Positions 1-6,501 of a stretch of DNA of 40,120 bases are shown one piece after another; positions within the stretch are counted from its first letter, which is position 1; the number at the start of each line of letters is the position of its first letter. This DNA is from Actinomyces oris. Its GTDB lineage: Bacteria; Actinomycetota; Actinomycetes; Actinomycetales; Actinomycetaceae. The stretch spans positions 100,169-140,288 of the forward strand of contig NZ_MSKL01000009.1 in assembly GCF_001937665.1 (NCBI RefSeq), read 5' to 3'. Position numbers and translations under genes: made by a program. The notes under the pieces are model-generated. The model saw only the letters and a list, made by a program, of their open reading frames with translations. It had not been told where the DNA came from and searched no databases.

Positions 1-79
1 TTCCCAGACCACCTTTTTGCTTCCCGGATGCCGCACACCATCCAGTAGGAGGAGACAAGAGGTGAGAAATAATAAAGGA

Positions 80-108
80 CTGCGGGAGGAATGATCTTCC
101 TCCCGCAG
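80..108 (-). terminator. Rho-independent terminator after the secreted-protein operon
   Basis: A perfect 12-bp inverted repeat (80-91 with 97-108, arms CTGCGGGAGGAA/TTCCTCCCGCAG) has a 5-nt loop. Read on the minus strand it is followed by a T-rich run (TCCTTTATTATTT). It lies about 40 nt beyond the stop of the leftmost minus-strand gene, so it most likely ends that two-gene operon. I see no gene in positions 1-79. Confidence 0.75.
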
Positions 109-146
109 CCGGATTCCTCCGCTGGTTGGCGGTGCGGTGGGGCCGG

Positions 147-1151
147 TCAGTTCTGGGGGCCGGTGTTGAGGCTCTGCGCCTCCCCCACCCTCAGCGACAG
201 GCTCCCAGAGGTCGACACCGACGGCAGACTCCCCTGAGCGCCATCGGTGGCCGTGTAGGAGGCGCTGTAGGAAACCCCCGTCTTCACCGACGTGATCCCG
301 CCCAGATGCTCCGAGCTGCGCGTGAAGGTCATCGTGCACGAGCTGCTCCCCTCCGGCATCCCCGGCCGCCACGGAGTGCCGAATCCCTGGCATGAGACCT
401 TGCTATCCGGAGCCGACAGCGTCAAACCAGATGACGTTGCCGTGACGGTCGCCGTCACCGGCCCAGCAGTCGCCGTCGCCGTCACCGACTGAGGCGTATC
501 CGCACTCGCCCACACCCAGTTCTCCACACCGACCAAGGTCTGCACGTCATCACCCATCTGTGGATTCATCTCCACTGATGGAGGCGGAATCTCCACCGCC
601 TTCCAAGCCGCCTTAGCCAATGTCCCCCCGTCAATGACTGGCGCAGGCGGCTGGCCGCCGGCAGGAACATACACGAGGCCGTTCTTTGCGTGAAATTCCT
701 CAGATAATCTACCGTACTCCTCGGTGCTCATTCCAGCCGAAGGGACACACAACGGGTAATACCAGTGTCCCTCTTGATCATTCTCGTGATCTCGCCAGTT
801 TGGATGAGTGGAATTATAAGAATCTATAAACCTAGTCCTCTTGGAATCTTTGAAGAAAGCGGCCGCTTCAGCACCACTTTGCCCCTTCTGATAACGGCAC
901 ACAGGCTGCACCTGTGTCGAAACCTGACGACTGGACGTCGTTGTTCCACCGCCCCCCTTCGATCCGGAGGTGGCGGAGTTGTAGGACACTGACACGGAGA
1001 TATTGACGCCGCCATCGGAGCCCTGGGAGGAGTGCCCCGAGACGCCTCCCCCCTCCGCAAAAGCCTGGGTCGACGGAAGCATACCGAGAGGAGCGATCAC
1101 CGCGCACGTCGCCGTCGCCAAGCCGACGCGCCTCACCATTGTCTTCAGCAT
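147..1151 (-). CDS. Secreted protein of unknown function
   Basis: I do not recognise the family. The 334-residue product starts with a classic signal peptide: a basic start (MLKTMVRR), a hydrophobic stretch of about 20 residues and a probable cleavage after AFA near residue 32. A Gly/Ser/Thr-rich segment follows (GGGVSGHSSQGSDGG and later SGSKGGGGTTTSS). The C-terminal half is Thr/Ser/Val-rich with repeated TVTATA-type beta-strand patterns and ends in a Ser-rich segment, so an extracellular beta-sandwich-like domain is plausible. Two cysteines in the C-terminal half (KVSCQGFG and SSSCTMTF) could form a disulfide. There is no lipobox or LPXTG motif, so it is probably released. The start overlaps the stop of the upstream lipoprotein gene by 7 nt, which suggests translational coupling and a shared role at the cell surface. 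Confidence 0.75.
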   Translation of the reverse strand: MLKTMVRRVGLATATCAVIAPLGMLPSTQAFAEGGGVSGHSSQGSDGGVNISVSVSYNSATSGSKGGGGTTTSSRQVSTQVQPVCRYQKGQSGAEAAAFFKDSKRTRFIDSYNSTHPNWRDHENDQEGHWYYPLCVPSAGMSTEEYGRLSEEFHAKNGLVYVPAGGQPPAPVIDGGTLAKAAWKAVEIPPPSVEMNPQMGDDVQTLVGVENWVWASADTPQSVTATATAGPVTATVTATSSGLTLSAPDSKVSCQGFGTPWRPGMPEGSSSCTMTFTRSSEHLGGITSVKTGVSYSASYTATDGAQGSLPSVSTSGSLSLRVGEAQSLNTGPQN

Positions 1152-1783
1152 TGATCCACGCTTTCCACTGAGGAGTAGTTGACAACCCAGCCTTGATCAT
1201 TTTTGATCAGGCTCACCGCGAGGGAGATCTTGTGGCCGAGGTCGTCTGAGGGAACCTGTGCCCCGTCTTGAGAAATCAGACGGACCTTTGTCTCATCGGC
1301 ACACACCGTCACCGTTGATGAATAGCGATCGGGATTGATCTGAACCGAGGTGATGGCGGTGCTGGCCTCGCCCTCAACGTGCTGCCCGGCGGCGGCCCGC
1401 TCGTCGTAGACCTTTTTGAAGGCCTGGTACTGATCCCCGGTGGTGACGGACTCGACCGCGGTCGTTCCGTTCATGTCCCGGTAGGCATCCCAGGTCGCCC
1501 GGTCGTAGTCGACATAGGCCTTGATCACCTGGGACTGCTCCGCATCCAGGTCTTTCGGGATCGACGCCACGGTGTACGACGTCGTCGGATCCGACAGCGA
1601 CCTCTCCGTCACGGGAGCGTCGCCGCCTGAGGCACTGGCCGCGGCGGAGGCGTCCGCGCCGGCAGTCCTCAAAGGCGGAACAACACCCCCCGGCTTGGCG
1701 CTGCTTGGCGAGCATCCCGCCAGCGCGCATGAGGAGACCAGGACCAGCCCGCCCCACAGGCATAAGCGACGACGGCGGAACAT
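1145..1783 (-). CDS. Lipoprotein, paralogue of the one at 2729-3436
   Basis: The 212-residue protein has a basic N-terminus (MFRRRRLCLW), a hydrophobic segment and the lipobox LAGC near residue 24, so it should be lipid-anchored on the outer face of the membrane. A Ser/Ala-rich linker follows, then a domain of about 140 residues with S-YTVASIPKDLDAEQ, VDYDRATWDAY and TVTVCADETKVRL. The same landmarks (YTITAIPAGLDTKR, VAYDHMSWKLW, TVSYCVDLTQV) occur in the lipoprotein at 2729-3436. The two are paralogues, each lying downstream of a dps gene. The fold resembles small NTF2-like/DUF lipoproteins of actinobacteria, but I cannot assign a function. The SD GGAGGT sits 6 nt before the ATG. Confidence 0.82.
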   Translation of the reverse strand: MFRRRRLCLWGGLVLVSSCALAGCSPSSAKPGGVVPPLRTAGADASAAASASGGDAPVTERSLSDPTTSYTVASIPKDLDAEQSQVIKAYVDYDRATWDAYRDMNGTTAVESVTTGDQYQAFKKVYDERAAAGQHVEGEASTAITSVQINPDRYSSTVTVCADETKVRLISQDGAQVPSDDLGHKISLAVSLIKNDQGWVVNYSSVESVDQC

Positions 1784-1960
1784 GAGCTACCTCCACAAGC
1801 CAGAACGATCAAACCCCCACATATTCGTGAGCAAATTGACCATACCCGCCCGTATATCGCCCCGTCACTATCGCCCCATGGGGATTGACCCCCATGCCTA
1901 TTCGGCTGTTTTCATCGTCGCGACCGGGGCCGGCACGAGTCGGGCCGACGCCTGAATAAA

Positions 1961-2003
1961 CGACGGTGGGCGACCCCGAAGTGCTCGGGGTCGCCCACCG
2001 TCG
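1961..2003 (-). terminator. Rho-independent terminator of the first dps gene
   Basis: A perfect 19-bp inverted repeat (1961-1979 with 1985-2003) has a 5-nt loop and is followed on the minus strand by TTTATT. It starts 33 nt past the dps stop. The arm core (CGACGGTGGGCGACCCCG) is recognisably the same sequence as the hairpin after the second dps at 3556-3592. Positions 1784-1960, between this hairpin and the lipoprotein gene, hold only the presumed lipoprotein promoter; I see no other gene there. Confidence 0.85.
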
Positions 2004-2035
2004 TCAGCTGCGGCTGCGCCGCTCCTTGATCCGTC

Positions 2036-2533
2036 TCAGCGCACGGGCTTGCGGACCTCGGCGGAGAGGAACCAGGCCTGCTGCTCGAGCTTGCCGATGA
2101 GGTCCTCGACGATGCCGGAGGAGGTGGGGTCCTCGGAGTCGACGTCCTCGTCCACACCGCGCAGGGTGGCGACAACGGCCTCGATGGCGGAGACGATGTA
2201 GGCGACGCCCTCACCGGTGAGGATCTCGCCCTCGGGGGCGGCCGGGACGGTGGTGGCGGCGGCGACGGTGGCCGGGCGGCCGTCGGGGACGGCGTTGATG
2301 GCGCGCATGCGCTCGGCGACCTCGTCGGAGCCCTCGCGGGCGATGTCGACGACGTCGTCCAGGTTGAGGTGGACGTCGCGGAAGTTCGGGCCGACGATGT
2401 TCCAGTGGATCTGCTTGCCGACGAGCTCGAGGGCGATGAGGTCGGTCAGGACGCGCTGGAGGTTGTCGCTCAGGGCTGCGGAGGCGGTGAAGGCGAGGTT
2501 GATGGACGGCGTGGTCATGGTGTCTGCGTTCAT
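2036..2533 (-). CDS. dps: Dps-family ferritin-like DNA/iron protection protein (copy 1)
   Basis: This is a 165-residue Dps/ferritin-like protein. Dps dodecamers oxidise Fe(II) with peroxide, store the ferric mineral and in some cases bind DNA, protecting cells from oxidative stress. The family signature is clear: KQIHWNIVGPNF followed by LDDVVDIAREGSDEVAERM, which carries the His, Asp and Glu expected at the inter-subunit ferroxidase centre. Length matches the family. I chose the ATG at 2533 because it aligns with the start of the second copy (MNADTM vs MSAETA) and gives the same length; a GTG at 2542 and an ATG at 2539 are alternatives. An IdeR-like box lies about 55-70 nt upstream. A 103-nt block (2257-2359) is identical to 3837-3939 in the paralogue. 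Confidence 0.93.
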   Translation of the reverse strand: MNADTMTTPSINLAFTASAALSDNLQRVLTDLIALELVGKQIHWNIVGPNFRDVHLNLDDVVDIAREGSDEVAERMRAINAVPDGRPATVAAATTVPAAPEGEILTGEGVAYIVSAIEAVVATLRGVDEDVDSEDPTSSGIVEDLIGKLEQQAWFLSAEVRKPVR

Positions 2534-2583
2534 GGCCATCACTTTACTACATCGCGAACCTCTGTGGGTGTTACTTATGATTC

Positions 2584-2602
2584 ACAGGCAAGCCATACCT
2601 CA
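2584..2602 (-). promoter_or_regulatory. Candidate IdeR/DtxR iron box upstream of dps copy 1
   Basis: On the minus strand the 19-mer TGAGGTATGGCTTGCCTGT matches the DtxR/IdeR consensus TWAGGTWAGSCTWACCTWA at about 14 of 19 positions, including the core AGGT..G.CT..CCT. A weaker overlapping site (GCAGGTGAGCCTTGGTTTC, 2606-2624) has its centre 22 nt further upstream. IdeR often binds tandem boxes. Placement fits iron control of a ferritin-like gene, as is known for mycobacterial bfrA. This is pattern matching only. Confidence 0.45.
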
Positions 2603-2728
2603 TCTGAAACCAAGGCTCACCTGCCAGGATAGGCTTCACGGGTGGGACGGCGACGGTGGACAACCAGCCCCGCCCGTCGATGGGACGATGCGGCTAACAG
2701 TTCGCTCACCCTCCGGACCGTTTCCTTG

Positions 2729-3436
2729 TCAGCCGACCTTGCAGGTGTTCGGCTCACCGGTCTCCTCCTCCTCAGAGGCGAGCCAGTGCCCGTCACTGCC
2801 GGGCACCATGGTGTTCTTCGCCGGGATCCGCGCCTTGTTGGAGGGGTCAGTGACGTCCTTGCCCTGCGCGTCGACGTAGGTCACCTGTGTCAGGTCCACG
2901 CAGTAGGAGACGGTGGCGCTCTGGCCGTCGGCGCTCATGGCGACCTCGGAGATCGCCACCTTGACGGGAGTCTTGACCTTCTGGCCCTTGTTCTTCAGGT
3001 TGTCGGCGTCGCTGATGAGCTGCTGCTGGAGGTTGCCGGTGGTGACGGTGGGGACCTTGCTGGTGTCCTGCCCGCCGCCGACCCACAGCTTCCAGGACAT
3101 GTGGTCGTAGGCCACGAAGTCCTCGAGGATCGCGACCCGCTTGGTGTCGAGACCGGCGGGGATCGCGGTGATGGTGTACCCGAGCTGAGTGTCGGACAGG
3201 GAGGCGGCCGTGACGGTGCCGGCAGTGCCCGACGCCGTGGCGGCAGCGGAGGGGGCCGACGTCGAGGGCGCCGCGGAGCCGGCCCTGTTCGTTGCGGGCG
3301 CCTTGCCACCGGGTTTGGAGTCGTTGGAGGAGCAGCCGGTCAGGGCCAGCGAGCCGGCAAGCAGCAAGCAGCCCAGTGCGGCGGCTCGGCGGCGGGCCCC
3401 GGCTCGACTCGCGGGGCGGTTCTCGGCACGTGCCAC
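2729..3436 (-). CDS. Lipoprotein, paralogue of the one at 1145-1783
   Basis: The 235-residue product has a twin-arginine-free basic N-terminus, a hydrophobic stretch and the lipobox LTGC at about residue 34. An Ala/Ser/Thr-rich linker of about 40 residues follows, then the same domain as the 1145-1783 lipoprotein (YTITAIPAGLDTKR, AYDHMSWKLW, ATVSYCVDLTQVTYVDA). Cysteines in SYCVD and near the C-terminus (PNTCKVG) are shared with the paralogue (TVCAD and VDQC) and could form a disulfide. It sits between the two dps genes on the same strand, with gaps of about 180 nt on each side, so it may have its own promoter. The function is unknown; coupling to iron or oxidative stress is only an inference from the repeated pairing with dps. 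Confidence 0.82.
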   Translation of the reverse strand: MARAENRPASRAGARRRAAALGCLLLAGSLALTGCSSNDSKPGGKAPATNRAGSAAPSTSAPSAAATASGTAGTVTAASLSDTQLGYTITAIPAGLDTKRVAILEDFVAYDHMSWKLWVGGGQDTSKVPTVTTGNLQQQLISDADNLKNKGQKVKTPVKVAISEVAMSADGQSATVSYCVDLTQVTYVDAQGKDVTDPSNKARIPAKNTMVPGSDGHWLASEEEETGEPNTCKVG

Positions 3437-3555
3437 GGGGGCTCCTCACTGTCGGCCGGATTCAACCCGGCGGAAACCAACCCATCGACACTACCGCGAA
3501 GGTCACGAACGTGTCTCGACCTTCGTCGACCGCGCTCCACCTGTCGACCCGACGA

Positions 3556-3592
3556 CGGCGGGCGACCCCGGCAACCCCGGAGCCGCCCGCCG
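3556..3592 (-). terminator. Terminator-like hairpin after dps copy 2
   Basis: Arms CGGCGGGCG (3556-3564) and CGCCCGCCG (3584-3592) enclose a loop that itself contains the inverted pair CCCCGG/CCGGGG. It lies 24 nt past the dps stop. The sequence GACGGCGGGCGACCCCGG is close to the arm of the dps copy 1 terminator (1961-1979), so it looks like a diverged copy. There is no strong T-tract. Confidence 0.55.
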
Positions 3593-3615
3593 GCGTCGGA
3601 CATGGACAGCTGTAC

Positions 3616-4113
3616 TCAGCGCACGGGCTTGCGGTCCTCAGAGGAGATGAACCAGGCCTGCTGCTCGAGCTTGCCGGTCAGGTCCTCCAGGATGCCGACC
3701 GACGTCGGGTCCTCGTCGTCGACGGCGTCGTGCACGCCCCGAAGCGTGGACACGACGGCCTCGATGGCGGAGACGACGTAGGCGACGCCCTCGGAGACGG
3801 TGATCTCATCCTTGGGCAGGGTCGGGACGGTGGCGTCGGCGGCGACGGTGGCCGGGCGGCCGTCGGGGACGGCGTTGATGGCGCGCATGCGCTCGGCGAC
3901 CTCGTCGGAGCCCTCGCGGGCGATGTCGACGACGTCGTCGAAGTTCAGGTGAAGGTCGCGGAAGTTCTCACCCACGATGTTCCAGTGGGCCTGCTTGGTG
4001 GCCACCCCCAGGGCGATGAGGTCGACCAGGACGCGCTGGAGGCTGTCGCTCAGGGCCACGGAGGCAGTGAAGGCGAATGATACGGACGGTGTTGCTGCAG
4101 TCTCTGCACTCAT
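3616..4113 (-). CDS. dps: Dps-family ferritin-like protein (copy 2)
   Basis: A second 165-residue Dps homologue with the same ferroxidase-type signature (KQAHWNIVGENF, then LHLNFDDVVDIAREGSDEVAERM). The open frame extends upstream to 4776 without a stop, but homology begins at MSAETAATPSV, so the ATG at 4113 is used. Compared with copy 1 the ends differ more than the middle: residues around DIAREGSDEVAERMRAINAV to the ATV segment are encoded by a 103-nt stretch identical in both genes. The protein should form dodecamers and store iron; mixed oligomers with copy 1 are possible. No IdeR-like box is evident upstream, so the two copies may be regulated differently. Confidence 0.93.
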   Translation of the reverse strand: MSAETAATPSVSFAFTASVALSDSLQRVLVDLIALGVATKQAHWNIVGENFRDLHLNFDDVVDIAREGSDEVAERMRAINAVPDGRPATVAADATVPTLPKDEITVSEGVAYVVSAIEAVVSTLRGVHDAVDDEDPTSVGILEDLTGKLEQQAWFISSEDRKPVR

Positions 4114-4196
4114 GCACCCCACCCTACGCCGTTTCTTCCGGAGTCGGCCGGTCGCTGAGAGAGAAACGCACGCACCGCGCCCGGCCGGCCGCCGAC

Positions 4197-4283
4197 GGGG
4201 ACTGTTGACGCGTTGGGGGACAGGATTCCTGTCCCCCCAACGCGTCAACAGTCCCCGCTTGCAGAGAAATGTCCCCGGCCCGG
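4197..4283 (+). repeat. Intergenic repeat family, copy 1 (long hairpin form)
   Basis: A nearly perfect inverted repeat spans 4197-4256: about 28 bp of stem with one extra C in the right arm, and a loop containing ATTC. It is followed by GCAGAGAAATGTCCCC, the 3' tail shared by the other copies (CGCACAGAAATGTCCCC). The hairpin core GGGGACAGGATTCC is also shared. The 5' module (GGGGACATTCCACGC) is missing. It begins right after the chdC stop, so on the minus strand it may also serve as a transcription terminator. The rest of the 4114-4196 gap shows no gene. Confidence 0.8.
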
Positions 4284-5081
4284 TCAGGCCCAGGGCTGGC
4301 GCTGGGCCCACTCCTGCGGGCTGACGCGCCGCCCGGTGTAGAAGGGCGTGTCCACGCGCACGTGCATGCGTGCCTCCGTGTAGCGCTGGTGGTGCAGGAC
4401 CCCCTCGAGCCGGTCGAGGCTGTCGGCCTCGAAGCCGAGGATCCACTCGTAGTCGCTCAGGCCGAAGGTCGACAGCGTCGACCCCTTGACGTCGGGGTAC
4501 TTGGAGAAGCCGTGGCGCCCGTGCTGGGCCATCATACGCGAGCGCTCCTCGGGATCGAGCAGGTACCACTCGTAGGAGCGCACGAACGGGTAGACCATGA
4601 CCCAGTCGCGCGGCGCCACCCCGGCCAGGCAGGCCGGCACGTGGCGGGGGTTGAACTCGGCGGGCGTGTGCAGCCCCATGCAGGACCACACCGGCTCCAG
4701 GTAGCGGCCCAGCGCGCTGCCGCGCAGGCGGTGGTAGGCGTCCTGAAGGACCTCGGGGTCGTCGTCGAGCCACCACACGAGCAGGTCGGCGTCGGCGCGC
4801 AGGCCCCCGACGTCGTACCAGCCGCGCGTCGTCACACCGCCGGCCTCGATGAAGTTGGCACTCTCCCCCAGGAGCTGCTCGCGCTCGGGCTGAGAGGCGG
4901 GCAGCGGGCGGGTCAGGCGGAAGACGCCGTACAGGGTGTAGTGGTACTGGTTGTTGATGGCCTCGAGGTCGACGTCGGTGGCGTCGCGCGGGTCGCGGTG
5001 GGGGCGGCGCTCCTCGTCCTCGAAGCGGTGCAGGCCGCCTTCACCGGGGTGTCCGTGCTGGCCGTGGGTGTCGGTGCTCAT
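4284..5081 (-). CDS. chdC: Coproheme decarboxylase (ChdC/HemQ)
   Basis: ChdC converts iron-coproporphyrin III to heme b by two peroxide-dependent oxidative decarboxylations, the last step of the coproporphyrin-dependent pathway of Gram-positive bacteria. The 265-residue protein shows the family core: NNQYHYTLYGVFRL at the start, VMVYPFVRSYEWYLL, then RMMAQHGRHGFSKYPDVKGST and LSDYEWILGFEADSLD. The tyrosine of VMVYPF and the histidine of AQHGR are the likely catalytic Tyr and proximal heme ligand by family analogy. The chosen ATG has an SD (AGGAG, 6 nt spacing); the frame stays open to 5345 but homology does not extend there. A His/Gly-rich leader of about 25 residues precedes the domain. The gene is 40 nt downstream of cpfC in the same operon. 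Confidence 0.93.
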   Translation of the reverse strand: MSTDTHGQHGHPGEGGLHRFEDEERRPHRDPRDATDVDLEAINNQYHYTLYGVFRLTRPLPASQPEREQLLGESANFIEAGGVTTRGWYDVGGLRADADLLVWWLDDDPEVLQDAYHRLRGSALGRYLEPVWSCMGLHTPAEFNPRHVPACLAGVAPRDWVMVYPFVRSYEWYLLDPEERSRMMAQHGRHGFSKYPDVKGSTLSTFGLSDYEWILGFEADSLDRLEGVLHHQRYTEARMHVRVDTPFYTGRRVSPQEWAQRQPWA

Positions 5082-5121
5082 TCTCTTCTCCTGGTTCTTA
5101 TCGGAGCTACTGGGATGGGGA

Positions 5122-6501
5122 CTATCGAGAGCCGTCGCCGTCGGTCCCGTGGTGACCGTGTGAGCCGGGGTGGCTGGCCCCGTTCCGGCAGCACGAGTCC
5201 GGGCACACCGTGTGGAAGGGGCCGACGCCGGTGGTCGAGTCGGGCCGAACGTCCTCACCGCGGGCGGCCGCGGCTCGCTCGAAGAGGATGTCGACGAGGG
5301 AGTCGACGAAGGCCGGGTGGGTGCCCACGGTGGCGGCGCGCGCATAGGGCATCCCCAGGTCGCGGGCGGTCTGGGCGGCCTCGGTGTCGAGGTCGAAGAC
5401 GACCTCCATGTGGTCGGAGATGAAGCCGAAGGGGGCCACGACGACGCCTCCAGGCCTGCTCACGGGGCTGCCGTCGGTCAGGTGCCCGGCAGCCAGCGCC
5501 TCAAGGTGGTCGTTGACATCTGGTTCGAGCCAGCGGGCCTGCGGCGGGCCGGAGCGCGAGCAGTAGACGAGGTCGGCCTCGACCGTCTCCAGGTCGAGGC
5601 GGCGGGCGACCTCGCGCACGAGGACGGCGGCCAGCGCCTCGTGCTGAGCGACGTAGGAGACCTCCGTGGACAGGTCGGCGGCCACGCCCGGCTCTCGCCG
5701 CCCGGCCTCGGTCGGGCCGGAGACATCGGAGGCGCCGAGTGCGCCGTGGGCGCTCTCGGGGCCCTCCCCCGGGGCGGAGCCGGCCTCCATACCCAGGGGG
5801 ATGGAGTGGGTGACGAGCACGAGTCGCGCGTCCGCGGCCGCCACCCCCTGCTCGGCGAGAGCGCCGTAGGCCTCGACAATGGCATCGACGTTGGCCTGCA
5901 GCAGGCCGGGGGTGTTGTAGTAGGGGCGCGCCTTGTCCACGGTGAGCTCCACGGGACCGCCCCCGTCCCCGCCGACCCGGGCGGCGGCGTCGGCCTCGAA
6001 CCCGTCACCGGTGGAGCCGTCCGCGCCGTCGGCGAGCAGGGCGACGGCGCCGGCCAGGTCCTCGCGGTACTGGCGGCACCCGGAGTAGGAGCCGAAGGCC
6101 GCGGTGGGCAGGGCCAGGACGCGGCGGGCCCCGGCGTCGGCGAGCTCACGCAGGGCCTGGCTGACGAAGGGGTGCCAGTTGCGGTTGCCGACGATGATCG
6201 GCAACGACGAGCCGCGCTGGGCCAGGCGGGCCTGGAGGGCGTCGCGCAGCTCGGCGTTGCACGCGTTGATCGGGGAGGCGCCGCCGAAGCCCTGGTAGTG
6301 GCCCGAGACCTCCAGGAGGCGCGAGTCGGGCACGCCGCGGCCGGCGGTGGCGTTGCGCATGAAGGGCAGGACGTCCTCGGGGCGGCGGGGCCCGCCGTAG
6401 GACAGCAGGAGGACGGCGTCGTAGGGGGCCAGCGGGTCGGCGGCCGGGCGGGCGGGCGACGCCTCGGTGGGGCCGGGCACGGGCGCAGCGGTATCAGTCA
6501 T
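5122..6501 (-). CDS. cpfC: Coproporphyrin III ferrochelatase (CpfC/HemH)
   Basis: It inserts Fe(II) into coproporphyrin III (the substrate in organisms with ChdC). The family start YDAVLLLSYGGPRRPEDVLPFMRN is present, with GHYQGFGGASPIN, the active-site-region VTHSIPL and a late FISDHMEVVFDLDTEA carrying the conserved His-Glu. At 459 residues it is about 100 longer than usual. Extra Gly/Ala/Glu-rich segments lie near DGADGSTGDGFEADAAARV and around GSAPGEGPESAHGALGA. A cysteine in SYSGCRQYRED and the C-terminal VCPDSCC cluster are candidate [2Fe-2S] ligands, as known for actinobacterial ferrochelatases, though the spacing differs from the mycobacterial pattern I recall. The ATG overlaps the hemA stop by 8 nt; the frame is open further upstream inside hemA. 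Confidence 0.92.
   Translation of the reverse strand: MTDTAAPVPGPTEASPARPAADPLAPYDAVLLLSYGGPRRPEDVLPFMRNATAGRGVPDSRLLEVSGHYQGFGGASPINACNAELRDALQARLAQRGSSLPIIVGNRNWHPFVSQALRELADAGARRVLALPTAAFGSYSGCRQYREDLAGAVALLADGADGSTGDGFEADAAARVGGDGGGPVELTVDKARPYYNTPGLLQANVDAIVEAYGALAEQGVAAADARLVLVTHSIPLGMEAGSAPGEGPESAHGALGASDVSGPTEAGRREPGVAADLSTEVSYVAQHEALAAVLVREVARRLDLETVEADLVYCSRSGPPQARWLEPDVNDHLEALAAGHLTDGSPVSRPGGVVVAPFGFISDHMEVVFDLDTEAAQTARDLGMPYARAATVGTHPAFVDSLVDILFERAAAARGEDVRPDSTTGVGPFHTVCPDSCCRNGASHPGSHGHHGTDGDGSR

Noticed and set aside
4197-4283. Repeat family as ordinary terminators only
   Set aside because: Copy 2 lies between divergent genes, and copies 3 and 4 lack the strong stem; terminator action remains possible only for some copies.
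3616-4776. Single 386-residue protein including dps copy 2
   Set aside because: The upstream part is an antisense overlap of chdC; homology begins at 4113.
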